Assembly (NCBI RefSeq): GCF_000800015.1
Contig: NZ_JUGR01000001.1
Location: 1,674,001 to 1,738,000 of the forward strand
Reading direction: 5' to 3'
DNA: 64,000 nt
Source of the DNA: Terriglobus sp. TAA 43
GTDB lineage: Bacteria > Acidobacteriota > Terriglobia > Terriglobales > Acidobacteriaceae
The notes under the pieces were generated by a model. That model saw only the letters and a program-made list of their open reading frames with translations. It had not been told where the DNA came from and did not search any database. Positions 44,050 to 53,207 of the stretch are shown in pieces. Position numbers and translations under genes: made by a program. Positions within the stretch are counted from its first letter, which is position 1. Each line of letters starts with the position of its first letter.

Positions 44050-45621
44050 CTATTTATGCGATGCCGTGCGCATCCCGTAATCGAGTGCTGCTTTCGGGAT
44101 GCCGGGCATCAAGTTGCGCAAACCTGAGGTGAGTTCGTGCATGGGTTGCTCCGATGCCTGTTGCAACGGGCCGTGTCCCTGCACTTCGCGATAGAGCGTT
44201 TCCAGCTTCTTCGCGGTGTCGCGGTCAAAGCCTTCGCTGAGGAAGACGCCGCCGCCTGCATCCAGTGAGAGCCAAACGTCGCCCTCTTCCGTGGAGAAGA
44301 GGAGATGATCGTCGTCGCCGTTGGGGATATCTACCTGCTTCAACGAGCGATACTTGCGCGGAAGCTGGCTGGCGTAAATCTTCAGGAACGAACGAGCGGA
44401 ATCCTGATTCTTCCACTGCGAGTAATACACGATGCCGATGGAGGATGGCGAGGCTTTATCTGCCCCCGTCTTCTTCTGCGCTGCGTAGTAGATGCCGCCA
44501 TTCCATGCGACTGCGAGCGGGTCAGCCATGGCGCGGCCACCGAAGAGTTCCGTGATGATGCGAACGTCGAGTTCGCCCATGACGCCTACGTCATACGGGT
44601 CCCAATCCTTGTCGAGCAACGTATGCACGTTGGGCATGGTGAGCACTGGGACTGGTGTTTTTGCCATGTAGACCTCAGGGTGCATGACCTCATGCGACGA
44701 CGTGGGCGGGCGATCGAGCGTGCCGGCGAAGGCTGCGTCCACTCCCTTTGCCTGCAGGATGGCCTGCTCAAACGCGAGGCCCTGGCCGTAGGGGAACAGC
44801 AGGGATTCCTGCAAGAGCAATGGGGCGCGCGACAGGACGGGTGAGCCGCTGGTGTCTGACGACATTTCGCGCACGCGTTCGCCAAATTCTGGCGCGTCTT
44901 TCAGCGTTTTGCCCATGGGCTGCAGTTCGTAATCGACGAAGACGGCCATGGCCTGGCCTTCGGTGACGGATTCGCGCGCGGTGGAGGCTTCGTCTAGCTG
45001 GATGTGTTCGTTGTCTTCGCGCACGTTTTTTGCGATGGCGGTGGGAGCGGGGCTGCCCCACTTTTCGAGCTTCACGCGGTCGTCCTGCACGGCGTGCGTG
45101 AGTTCGTGTGCGAGGACGGGCTTCTGCTCGTCGGGCTTGACCCAGTCGAGCATGTTTACCGTGCGCGTCTTGGGATCGTAGAAGGCGGCGACCTGTTCCG
45201 TGAGCAGGCTCAACAGGAAGGGCTGCAGGTGGAAGTCGCGCTCAATGAAGCCGAACTTCTTTAGCACCAGTTCGCTGCGCTGAAGGCGTTTGGCGCCTTC
45301 GTCTTCCTTCATGCGGTCCATCAACTCTTTATTGACTTCTGGGCGCGTGAGCAGGCGGCGTTTGACCGGGCGTGTGGCCTTCAGGTGCGAATCGGAGGCG
45401 ACGAAGCCAATAACCTCGTCGACGCTCTTGAAGAGGTCGGCGGCCTGCGACTTGGTCATGTGGGTGTCGGCGTCGGACTGCGGTTTGGCGGTTTGGACGG
45501 GGGGTGGTGCTGGCGGCGGAGGCTGCACCTGTTGCGCATAGAACAGGGCCGGGGAAAGAACCACGGCAATCACGGCGAGCTTCGTCCAGGGGGCACTGCA
45601 GGCAGGCTTCAAGTCAGTCAC
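44050..45621 (-). CDS. exported putative zinc metallopeptidase (HExxH)
   Basis: About 523 residues from GTG 45621; the frame stays open far upstream, but that part is antisense to ygfZ. A hydrophobic signal (KLAVIAVVLSPALFYA) and a Pro-rich stretch lead into the mature protein. V-L-A-H-E-L-T-H-A-V-Q-D is a clear zincin motif, preceded by A-A-F-Y-D-P-K-T-R-T-V-N. No named peptidase family is recognised beyond minimal zincin. It is probably periplasmic and heads the array, divergent from ygfZ with 114 bp between starts. Confidence 0.78.
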   Translation of the reverse strand: MTDLKPACSAPWTKLAVIAVVLSPALFYAQQVQPPPPAPPPVQTAKPQSDADTHMTKSQAADLFKSVDEVIGFVASDSHLKATRPVKRRLLTRPEVNKELMDRMKEDEGAKRLQRSELVLKKFGFIERDFHLQPFLLSLLTEQVAAFYDPKTRTVNMLDWVKPDEQKPVLAHELTHAVQDDRVKLEKWGSPAPTAIAKNVREDNEHIQLDEASTARESVTEGQAMAVFVDYELQPMGKTLKDAPEFGERVREMSSDTSGSPVLSRAPLLLQESLLFPYGQGLAFEQAILQAKGVDAAFAGTLDRPPTSSHEVMHPEVYMAKTPVPVLTMPNVHTLLDKDWDPYDVGVMGELDVRIITELFGGRAMADPLAVAWNGGIYYAAQKKTGADKASPSSIGIVYYSQWKNQDSARSFLKIYASQLPRKYRSLKQVDIPNGDDDHLLFSTEEGDVWLSLDAGGGVFLSEGFDRDTAKKLETLYREVQGHGPLQQASEQPMHELTSGLRNLMPGIPKAALDYGMRTASHK

Positions 45622-45735
45622 AACTCCGCATGTCCGCGGGCGTACAGGCAGCTTCACCGTCGCGGAACCTATAATCCAGTGTACGGGCAAGTGGGCCAGT
45701 TTGGCCGCACCGAACCGCTTGCCGAAGTGTGCCTT

Positions 45736-46725
45736 ATGCAGGAAATGACGACTCTTAGCGCAGTTGACCAACTCCAGGCCTTTCGCACCGGCGCAGGCTT
45801 GGCTTCGCTTGCCGCCGGATGGATTGCCGTGACCGGCAGCGACCGCGTGCGGTGGCTGAATGGCATGGTGACGAACTCCGTGCAGGCGCTGACGCCCGGC
45901 GAGGGTGCGTACAGCTTTTTGCTGAGCGCGCAGGGGCGTATTCAGGGCGACCTGATGATCTGGGCCAAGCCCGATCTGCTGTTGCTGGAGACCAGCCCGG
46001 AGCAGGTGGAAAACATTGTGGCGCTGCTGGACCGGTTCATCATCATGGACGATGTGGAACTGAGCGATGAAAGCGCCCTGTGGCACGGCATGCTGGTGGC
46101 GGGACCGCAGGCAGCGGAAAAACTGACCGCAGCGGGTGTTGCCGTGCGTGCGACGAAGCTGTTGAAGAAGCTGGCGGTTCCCTACGCGGGCGGCGATGTT
46201 CAGGTGGTGTGCACTTACAGCCCACTGGTGCCGCGTTTTGAGATTTGGTCGCGTAATGCCGCTGTGCTGGAGCAGTTGCGTGCGGCACTGGTGCAGGATG
46301 GCGCTGCCGTGTGCGATGCAGAAGGACTTGAGTTGCTGCGCATTGCCGAAGGCACTCCGCGCTACGGCACCGATATCCGCGATCGCGATTTGCCGCAGGA
46401 GACGAACCAGACGCGCGCCCTGCACTTTAACAAGGGCTGCTACCTGGGACAGGAAATTGTGGAACGCATCCGTTCGCGCGGCAATGTTCACCGCACGTTT
46501 ACCAGTTTTGCTTTGACTGGTGACGTACCCGCGCCGGGAACGCCTTTGGAGGCGGAAGGAAAACCGGTGGGTGAACTGACTTCAGTGGCCACTTCAGAGA
46601 TTGACGGCCGACGATTAGCCCTTGGATTTATTCGCCGCGAAGCATTGGATCGTGGCCTTGCGATAACCTACGCCGGCGGAGTTGCGGTGCAGGCAAACGC
46701 GTTGGAAACTGCCACAACACCTTAA
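45736..46725 (+). CDS. ygfZ: folate-binding protein YgfZ (Fe-S cluster assembly/repair)
   Basis: Tetrahydrofolate-binding GcvT-like protein that helps maintain certain [4Fe-4S] enzymes. 329 residues from ATG 45736 (ATG 45745 also possible). The signature K-G-C-Y-L-G-Q-E with the redox-active Cys is present, followed by E-R-I-R-S-R-G. The N-terminal folate-binding half begins G-W-I-A-V-T-G-S-D-R-V-R-W-L-N-G-M-V-T-N. The upstream open frame back to 45385 is not coding. A 33-bp gap leads to the DUF1844 gene. Confidence 0.9.
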   Translation: MQEMTTLSAVDQLQAFRTGAGLASLAAGWIAVTGSDRVRWLNGMVTNSVQALTPGEGAYSFLLSAQGRIQGDLMIWAKPDLLLLETSPEQVENIVALLDRFIIMDDVELSDESALWHGMLVAGPQAAEKLTAAGVAVRATKLLKKLAVPYAGGDVQVVCTYSPLVPRFEIWSRNAAVLEQLRAALVQDGAAVCDAEGLELLRIAEGTPRYGTDIRDRDLPQETNQTRALHFNKGCYLGQEIVERIRSRGNVHRTFTSFALTGDVPAPGTPLEAEGKPVGELTSVATSEIDGRRLALGFIRREALDRGLAITYAGGVAVQANALETATTP

Positions 46726-46758
46726 AGATTTTTACGATCCCCGAAAGAGACACGACCC

Positions 46759-47556
46759 ATGTCTGAGAACGAACAAAATAAGCCCTTTGTGATTAACGAC
46801 CGTCGCAAATTTCGCATGGACGGCGAACCCGTAGAGCCTCGCCCGGAAGAGCCTGTTGCAGAGACCGCAGCGCCAGAAGCTGAGGCCGCGACGCCGGAAC
46901 CGACTCCTGCAGTGAACAAGGAGCCCATTCCCTTCCCGGTGCGCGACGCTGCTGCTGCATCGAACTCCGCACACACGGTAACGCCGGTGCCGGAGCCTGC
47001 AGAAGAAGAAGTTGCTGCGGAAGCCGCGGCTGCCGGCGAAGAAGAGGGCAAGCTGCCGCCGCCGACCGCTGAAGAGATGGAGCAGGTGCGCTCCGCGTAT
47101 GAAGCCACGGCGGAACGCATTGAGACGATGATGCGGTCGCAGAACCTGGGCGCGGAGCACTTGCCGCCCATGGACTTCTCGCAACTGGTGCAGTCCATCT
47201 ACATGTCAGCCATGATTCAGCTTGGTGCGGGGACGCAGCAGGGGCAGCAGGCACGTGTGGATCTGCTGGGTGCGAAGCAGAGCGTGGATATGCTCTCGGT
47301 GATCGAAGAGAAGACTGCTGGCAACCTGACGGAGCAAGAGAAGAATCTGCTGAACTCCGCGCTGTTTGAGCTGCGCATGGGCTTCCTGGAGATTACGCAG
47401 TTGCTGGCGCGCCAGGCGCAGTCGCGGCAGACCACGCCTCCTCCTCCGGGAACGCCTTCGGGTGGCGGGTTCAGCGGTGGCGGTGGTGGCTTCAGTGGTG
47501 GTGGCGGATTTGGTGGCGGTGGTTTCAGCGGTGGCGGACCGAAGATCGTTCGCTAG
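46759..47556 (+). CDS. DUF1844 protein with acidic linker and Gly-rich tail
   Basis: 265 residues: a short N-terminus (P-F-V-I-N-D-R-R-K-F), an acidic Ala/Glu/Pro-rich linker (about 25-110), and DUF1844 (about 135-220: M-D-F-S-Q-L-V-Q-S-I-Y-M-S-A-M-I-Q-L-G, V-D-L-L-G-A-K-Q-S-V-D-M-L, N-L-L-N-S-A-L-F-E-L-R). The C-terminal 40 residues repeat F-S-G-G-G-G. No signal peptide. Function unknown. Confidence 0.88.
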   Translation: MSENEQNKPFVINDRRKFRMDGEPVEPRPEEPVAETAAPEAEAATPEPTPAVNKEPIPFPVRDAAAASNSAHTVTPVPEPAEEEVAAEAAAAGEEEGKLPPPTAEEMEQVRSAYEATAERIETMMRSQNLGAEHLPPMDFSQLVQSIYMSAMIQLGAGTQQGQQARVDLLGAKQSVDMLSVIEEKTAGNLTEQEKNLLNSALFELRMGFLEITQLLARQAQSRQTTPPPPGTPSGGGFSGGGGGFSGGGGFGGGGFSGGGPKIVR

Positions 47557-47608
47557 GCTGGAACATCCTATCTGCATTGATCTTTGTTAGCCGAGAAGGA
47601 ACGGAACG

Positions 47609-48460
47609 ATCGTCGAGCAAGAGCCAAACGTAGTAGCACCCGACGCCGAGTTGCTTTTTCTTGGCACAGGCACGTCTATGGGCGTGCCCACTTTGGGTTG
47701 TCCGTGTGACGTATGCGCGTCGACCGATCCGCGCAACAATCGGACACGGTCATCGATTGCGCTGCGGTATGACGATGCAGAAGGCACGGAGCGGACTGTG
47801 CTGGTGGATACCGGGCAGGAGTTCCGCATGCAGGCGTTGCGCTTTGGCGTGAATCACGTGGATGCCGTGCTGTACACACATGGCCATGCGGATCACGTGC
47901 TGGGCTTTGACGATCTGCGTCCGCTGACGTTTGGGAAAGATGCGAACATGCCGCTGTATGCGGACGATTCCACTGCGGATGTCATCGAACGCATCTTCGA
48001 CTACACCTTTCGCAAGAGGGATCGCTATCCCACGAGCGCGCGTGTGGACCTGCACCGGTTGAGTGATGAGCCGGGCACGACGATTGAGTTGTTTGGCGCA
48101 ACGATCGAGCGGGTTCCAGTGCTGCATGGGCGGCATGAAATTGCGGGATATCGCTTTGGTTCGCTTGCCTACCTGACAGACATGAGCGATCTGCCAGAGC
48201 AGTCGTATGAGAGGCTGCAGGGGCTGGACGTAGTGATCCTGGACGCGCTGCGACGCGAGCCGCATCCCAGCCACTCGCACCTGGAGAAGTCCATTGCGAT
48301 TGCACAGCGCATTGGCGCGAAGCAGACATACTTCACGCACATCTCGCACGACCTGGATCATTGGCCAACGGAAGCGGAATTGCCTGAGAGCATTCACCTG
48401 GCTTATGACGGCTTGCGGCTTCCCTTTCGCATTCACACGAACAACGAGGCCGCGCAGTGA
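47609..48460 (+). CDS. MBL-fold metallohydrolase, PhnP-like phosphodiesterase, probable ATC start
   Basis: Metallo-beta-lactamase fold of the phosphoribosyl cyclic phosphodiesterase (PhnP)/RNase Z-like group. L-L-F-L-G-T-G-T-S-M-G-V-P-T-L-G-C-P-C-D-V-C starts the fold and includes the structural Zn Cys pair; T-H-G-H-A-D-H binds the metals and D-T-G-Q-E precedes it. The first canonical start, TTG 47651, encodes the first beta-strand itself and lacks a ribosome binding site. ATC 47609 lies in frame, 8 bases after AAGGA, giving 283 residues. The stop overlaps the ribF GTG (GTGA). Confidence 0.85.
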   Translation: MVEQEPNVVAPDAELLFLGTGTSMGVPTLGCPCDVCASTDPRNNRTRSSIALRYDDAEGTERTVLVDTGQEFRMQALRFGVNHVDAVLYTHGHADHVLGFDDLRPLTFGKDANMPLYADDSTADVIERIFDYTFRKRDRYPTSARVDLHRLSDEPGTTIELFGATIERVPVLHGRHEIAGYRFGSLAYLTDMSDLPEQSYERLQGLDVVILDALRREPHPSHSHLEKSIAIAQRIGAKQTYFTHISHDLDHWPTEAELPESIHLAYDGLRLPFRIHTNNEAAQ

Positions 48461-49413
48461 ACATCTATCGCAGCCTTGCGGAAGTGCCCGCTGACATTGG
48501 TCCAACGGTTGTAACCATTGGCAATTTTGATGGTGTTCATTGCGGTCATCAGACAGTGATTCGCGAAGTGATTGCGCGAGCGCATGCGCTGCATGCGAAG
48601 GCCGTGCTGGTAACGCTTGATCCGCATCCCGCTCGCGTGCTGCGCCCCGAACGCAAACTGCAACTGATTACGCCTACGGATGTGAAGCTGGAGTTGCTGG
48701 AGAAGACCGGGCTGGATGCGGTGTTGCTGCTGCCCTTTACGCGTGAGTTTGCAGCGACCAGTGCGAAGGACTTCTGCACTGCGGTACTACGCGATACGTT
48801 GCATGCTGTGGAAGTGTACGAGGGCGAGAACTTCCGCTTTGGCTCAGGTGCGGAGGCGGATACGCATTCGCTGGAAGCGCTGGGACAGAAGCTTGGATTC
48901 ACTGCAAAGACCTTTGCTGCGATTGAATCAGGCCGCACGAGTATCTCTTCCAGCCGCATTCGTCATGCCGTTGCAGAAGGCGATATGGCTGCGACGCGGC
49001 ACATGTTGGGTCGCGAGTTCTTTGTGGATTCAACGCCTGCGCGTGGACGTGGATATGGCACAAAGTATGCCGTACCGACGATTAACCTTGCCGCGTATGA
49101 CAATCTTTTGCCCGCGCATGGTGTGTACATCACCGATCTGCGGATTGGTGATGAGAGCTTCGAGGGTGTGACAAACATTGGCAATCGGCCTACGTTTGGT
49201 GCGGATTCGTTTGCCGTGGAGACGTACCTGCTGCGCTTTCATCCTGTCGATCTGACGGAAGAGACGCCGCTGCGGATGACGTTTCATAAGCGTCTTCGCA
49301 GTGAGCAGAAGTTTGCTGATCCTGAGGCGTTGAAGGCGCAGATCTTCAAGGACGTGGCGCGCGCAGAGCGATGGTTTGCACTGCGGCGCGCGCTGTCCAC
49401 CAACGTCCGCTAG
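48457..49413 (+). CDS. ribF: bifunctional riboflavin kinase/FAD synthetase
   Basis: 318 residues from a GTG coupled to the upstream gene. N-terminal FMN adenylyltransferase domain with V-T-I-G-N-F-D-G-V-H-C-G-H (nucleotide binding) and S-S-S-R-I-R. C-terminal flavokinase domain with G-R-G-Y-G-T-K-Y-A-V-P-T-I-N-L, V-T-N-I-G-N-R-P-T-F and V-E-T-Y-L-L. Converts riboflavin to FMN and then FAD. Its stop overlaps the stop of the convergent epimerase gene (CTAG). Confidence 0.96.
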   Translation: MNIYRSLAEVPADIGPTVVTIGNFDGVHCGHQTVIREVIARAHALHAKAVLVTLDPHPARVLRPERKLQLITPTDVKLELLEKTGLDAVLLLPFTREFAATSAKDFCTAVLRDTLHAVEVYEGENFRFGSGAEADTHSLEALGQKLGFTAKTFAAIESGRTSISSSRIRHAVAEGDMAATRHMLGREFFVDSTPARGRGYGTKYAVPTINLAAYDNLLPAHGVYITDLRIGDESFEGVTNIGNRPTFGADSFAVETYLLRFHPVDLTEETPLRMTFHKRLRSEQKFADPEALKAQIFKDVARAERWFALRRALSTNVR

Positions 49414-50324
49414 AAGATGCTTTGTAAATACTTGTAGTCAATTGCGGCTGCTTCGAGTGGCGTGTGACCGGTCATGGGCGGATCCTGCTCGACGAAGAAA
49501 TGCTGTACTCCTGCAGTGCGCGCTGCAGCGATTACCGGTTTGTAGTCGATGTGGCCTTCACCGAGTTGCGTGGGATGAGGCATCCCCGGGCCGCCCATTA
49601 CCGTGGTGACCTTGGTCGATGCCGGGAAGTCCTTTACGTGAATCACGCGATACCGCTTGGGAAAACGACGGAAGTAGTCCACGGGATTCGCACCCGCTGT
49701 AATCATCCATCCGCAATCGAGTTCGAACTGCACCAGCGCGGGGTTTGTCTCAGCCAACAGGATTTCGTAGCCCGTCTTGCCGTCGCCCAGATCACGAAAC
49801 TCGTGTGCGTGGTTGTGATACGCGAACTGGACGCCAGCTTTTTGCGACTGCTCGCCGATGCGGTTGGCAAGTTCTGCGATCTTCTTGAAGTCGTCTGCGG
49901 TGAGCTTGTTCAGTTTGTCCAGAACACCCGCCATGCCTGCGGTGGGCGCTTCAGGCAACAGGATGGAGCTTGCAGCGTAAGGTACGCGGAGATCGTTTGC
50001 CTGTTGCAGGATTTTGGCCGTGTCTTCAAAGCCGAACTGAAGATGAGCCGCAGGACACTTCAGGCCATTCTCATCAATGAGCGCGCGCAGTGCTTTGGGT
50101 GTGAGCTTGGCGAAGCCTGAGACCTCAACCTCGTCGTAGCCGATGGCCTTTACCTGCTTCAGTGTGCCTGCGGGATCCTGAGTCAGTACCGCGCCGACGG
50201 TGTAGAGTTCCAGCCCGATTGGACTGCTCTCCGCGGCCCACGCGGTGTTCGATCGCGATAGAGAAAGCGCAGCCACCGATGCTGCTTGTACCAGGAATGT
50301 TCTGCGGGAATGCTGAAGCGTCAC
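49410..50324 (-). CDS. exported sugar phosphate isomerase/epimerase-like TIM-barrel protein
   Basis: 304 residues from GTG 50324, with AGGGG 6 bases upstream; a TTG at 50351 is less likely. Tat-type signal S-R-R-T-F-L-V-Q-A-A-S-V-A-A-L-S-L. The mature part is a xylose-isomerase-like AP-endonuclease-2 barrel: Y-D-E-V-E-V-S-G-F, F-A-Y-H-N-H-A-H-E-F, F-E-L-D-C-G-W and H-V-K-D-F carry the usual metal ligands. Substrate unknown; such periplasmic epimerases are common in Acidobacteria and Bacteroidetes. Confidence 0.88.
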   Translation of the reverse strand: MTLQHSRRTFLVQAASVAALSLSRSNTAWAAESSPIGLELYTVGAVLTQDPAGTLKQVKAIGYDEVEVSGFAKLTPKALRALIDENGLKCPAAHLQFGFEDTAKILQQANDLRVPYAASSILLPEAPTAGMAGVLDKLNKLTADDFKKIAELANRIGEQSQKAGVQFAYHNHAHEFRDLGDGKTGYEILLAETNPALVQFELDCGWMITAGANPVDYFRRFPKRYRVIHVKDFPASTKVTTVMGGPGMPHPTQLGEGHIDYKPVIAAARTAGVQHFFVEQDPPMTGHTPLEAAAIDYKYLQSIF

Positions 50325-50385
50325 GTTTGTCCCCTTCGATAGCGCACCCAATCGTACACGTGGATCGAAAGGGTGGACGAACGAG

Positions 50386-53013
50386 CTAACGGGGTGGAGG
50401 CGAGCTTCCGCCTGCGGGGGACGGCCCTTTTTGCAGCAGTGGTCCGCTGTAGGGCTTGTATGGGCCTACGGGCGAGGCGACGTAGCCCTTTGCCGGCGCG
50501 GTGGGCTTGGCGGGTGTCTTTGTTGCGGGTGCATCATCCGGCATGGTCTCGTTCGAGTTATCTGCAGGCGGTGTATCGCGCACAACCGGAGCGGGTTTCG
50601 CTGCGGGTTTTGCGTTGTCGCCAGAGTCGTCGGAGTCGTCATCCGAATCGTCGTTCGGGGCTACGGGCTTCTTCACGACGGGTGCTGCGTTGTCTGTGGA
50701 TTCGGTCGTTGCGTCGACTGCGAGCGCCTTCTTCGCGGCGGTTGGGAACTGCTCATTCGGCGACCGTGCGATGGCGACCTTCATGAAGTCGATCCACATG
50801 GGCAGCGCGGCTCGTGCGCCGGTTTCTTTCTCGCCGAGTGTGCGGCGGGGATCATCAAAACCGATCCATGTGCCACATGTGACGGAGGGAGAAAAGCCGA
50901 GGAACCACGCGTCGGTATAGCTATTGGTTGTTCCCGTTTTGCCACCGATCGGATGTTTCAGCACAGCGCCTGCCTGGGCTGCCGTGCCGAATTGCGGCAC
51001 AGCTTTCAGCAGCGTCATCATGGTGCGCGCGGTCTCAACGCTGATAACTTCCTTCACCTGCGGCGAGACCTGTTTCAGCGGCAATCCATCTGCCTGCACG
51101 ATGCGGCGGATGACGTGCGGCTTGACGAGGATGCCGTCGTTGGGGAAGACAGAGTATGCGCCGACCTGCTCTGACAACTTGATGCCCGCAGAGCCGATGG
51201 CCACCGGCAGGAACGCGGGGATGTTCGACGTGACGCCGAAGCGATGCGCCACTTCAATGACCTTGCGGATGCCAACCTGATTCGCGAGCTTGAGTGCGGG
51301 GATGTTTCGCGACTCCGCGAAGGCGTTGAGAATGGTCATTGGTCCAGCGTAGTTCGGCTCGTAGTTATGCGGCGTGTACGGGCCGTTGGGCGTGTAGAAG
51401 CTGGTGGGCGCGTCCACGATGATGTCTGTGGGCTTGGTGTGAAGCTGCTCAACCGCCGTGGTGTACACGTATGGCTTGAAGCTGGAGCCGGTCTGGCGTT
51501 CCGACTGCGTAGCGCGATTGAATTGCGACAGGTTGAAGTCGCGTCCACCAACCATGGCGAGCACGTCGCCATTGGAGTTATCCATGGCCATGAGCGACGC
51601 CTGAGCGCCAGAGTCCTGCTGCAGCGACGCGTGCATGGTGGCGGTACCGCTGGTGGCGTCTTCAATGCGGACGTAGGCGATGTCGCCTTTTTGCAGAAGC
51701 TTGTCACCATTGCCCATGGTGGTCCATGCCCAGTCGTTCGCAGTCATCTCTGCGTAACGTTTGCCGATGCGAACGATGACGCGGCGGGGTGTGGCTTCAA
51801 TGACCAACGCGTGGAAGTATGCGCCGTTTTCAATCGAGTCCGTCCAGTCGGGATGCTGGTAGGTTTGCAGGTCGCCGTTGGTTTCGAAGATGTTGGTGAG
51901 TTTGCCCTTCCATCCGTGACGGCGTTCGTAGGCGGCTACGTTGTCGAGCACTGCCTTGTTCGCCACGGTTTGCAGGTCGAGGTCCATGGTGGTGTAGACC
52001 TTGAGGCCGGAGCCGTGAACGGCGTCGGCACCATACTCCTGTTCAAGCTGGCGGCGCACTTCTTCTACGAAGTAAGGAGCGATGGTGTTCGCAGGCGGCT
52101 CGATGTTGAGGCCCAGCGGTGCGGACTTTGCTTCCTGAAATTGCTGTTCGGTGATGAAGCCGTCGCCGAGCATTTCGCTGAGCACCAGGTTGCGGCGCTT
52201 GAGAGCGCGATCCGGATGGCGCACCGGCGAGTAGCTGCTGGGCCCCTTAGGGAGTGCCGCGAGCAATGCAGCCTCGGGCAGCGTGAGTTCCCTTGCCTTC
52301 TTGGAGAAGTAGTATTCGCTGCCCGCCTCAAACCCGTAGACGCCGCTGCCCAGATAGATCTGGTTGGCGTAGAGGGTGAAGATCTGTTCCTTGGTGAAGT
52401 GGCGTTCGATCTGGACAGAGAGCAGGATTTCCTGAATTTTGCGGCTCCACGTCTGATCGAGCGTCAGGAACAGGTTGCGCGCAAGCTGCATGGTGAGTGT
52501 GGATGCACCCTGACGGCGGCCCTTGGAACGCAGATCAACGTACGCCGCGCCGATGACGCGGAAGGGGTTTACGCCTGCGTTCTTGTCGAAGCTCTTGTCT
52601 TCGATGGAGAGAATGGCGTCGTGCAGCACCTTCGGGAAATCGTTGTAGGGGACGACAACGCGGCGCTCAAGAGCGAACGAGCCGATGGTGCGGCCGTGGA
52701 TGTCGAGCAGCTCGGTCGTGGTGGCCGGGCGGTAATGCTCCAGGTCTTCCATCTGCGGCAGGTCGGCCGTGTTGACCAGCGTGAGGCCGACGAGCGAGCC
52801 GAAAACGGCCGAGCAGCCGAGCAGGCTGTAGAAGATGGCGCGGCGCGCCTTTGCCCTTGTGGGGAAGTACTTGTACCACCAGGTCCGCGCGTAGGGGACG
52901 CGTTTGGGGGGCCTGCCTCCGGATTGGGGCGGGCGCCACGGTCCCTTGCCGTTGCCGGGTGCGGACTTGCGATCGCTGGAGGACGGAGTTTCGCGAGTGA
53001 ACAGGCTGGGCAC
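50386..53013 (-). CDS. mrcA: class A penicillin-binding protein (PBP1A)
   Basis: 875 residues from GTG (AGGA 6 bases upstream). A basic cytoplasmic tail and one membrane helix (about 57-78) lead to the GT51 transglycosylase domain (S-I-E-D-K-S-F, R-Q-G-A-S-T-L-T-M-Q-L-A-R-N). The transpeptidase domain has the nucleophile in G-S-S-F-K-P and the K-T-G-T-T-N box. The C-terminal 120 residues are low-complexity (Asp/Ser, then Pro/Lys-rich). Builds and crosslinks murein. The ctp-like gene lies upstream on the same strand, 194 bp away with a terminator between. Confidence 0.95.
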   Translation of the reverse strand: MPSLFTRETPSSSDRKSAPGNGKGPWRPPQSGGRPPKRVPYARTWWYKYFPTRAKARRAIFYSLLGCSAVFGSLVGLTLVNTADLPQMEDLEHYRPATTTELLDIHGRTIGSFALERRVVVPYNDFPKVLHDAILSIEDKSFDKNAGVNPFRVIGAAYVDLRSKGRRQGASTLTMQLARNLFLTLDQTWSRKIQEILLSVQIERHFTKEQIFTLYANQIYLGSGVYGFEAGSEYYFSKKARELTLPEAALLAALPKGPSSYSPVRHPDRALKRRNLVLSEMLGDGFITEQQFQEAKSAPLGLNIEPPANTIAPYFVEEVRRQLEQEYGADAVHGSGLKVYTTMDLDLQTVANKAVLDNVAAYERRHGWKGKLTNIFETNGDLQTYQHPDWTDSIENGAYFHALVIEATPRRVIVRIGKRYAEMTANDWAWTTMGNGDKLLQKGDIAYVRIEDATSGTATMHASLQQDSGAQASLMAMDNSNGDVLAMVGGRDFNLSQFNRATQSERQTGSSFKPYVYTTAVEQLHTKPTDIIVDAPTSFYTPNGPYTPHNYEPNYAGPMTILNAFAESRNIPALKLANQVGIRKVIEVAHRFGVTSNIPAFLPVAIGSAGIKLSEQVGAYSVFPNDGILVKPHVIRRIVQADGLPLKQVSPQVKEVISVETARTMMTLLKAVPQFGTAAQAGAVLKHPIGGKTGTTNSYTDAWFLGFSPSVTCGTWIGFDDPRRTLGEKETGARAALPMWIDFMKVAIARSPNEQFPTAAKKALAVDATTESTDNAAPVVKKPVAPNDDSDDDSDDSGDNAKPAAKPAPVVRDTPPADNSNETMPDDAPATKTPAKPTAPAKGYVASPVGPYKPYSGPLLQKGPSPAGGSSPPPR

Positions 53014-53154
53014 GGCAATCCTAACGGTAGCACGGGGTGGCAGGCGTTTCCGAGTTGAACGAACGCGGAGGAAACACGTTCGTCAACGGCGTTTCGTGCC
53101 GATTTCGTATACCCAAGTGTGATGCGTTTTGCTCTCGTTCCGTCCCCGCAGCAA

Positions 53155-53186
53155 ACAGAAAGAGGCAGGGATTCCCTGCCTCTTTC
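53155..53186 (-). terminator. Rho-independent terminator after the S41 peptidase-like gene
   Basis: A 13-bp perfect stem (GAAAGAGGCAGGG at 53158-53170, complement 53174-53186) has a 3-base loop. It lies 22 bp after the stop on the minus strand and is followed by TTTCTGTTTG. It separates this gene from the PBP gene. Confidence 0.8.
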
Positions 53187-53207
53187 AGCCAAATTCTGTG
53201 GATATTT

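Noticed and set aside
45622-46491. 290-codon N-terminal extension of the zincin gene
   Set aside because: It is antisense to ygfZ, which has the conserved K-G-C-Y-x-G-Q-E motif and protein-like composition.
51244-53058. 604-codon plus-strand frame opposite PBP1A
   Set aside because: Val/Gly/Arg-rich translation without motifs; PBP1A on the other strand has all catalytic motifs.
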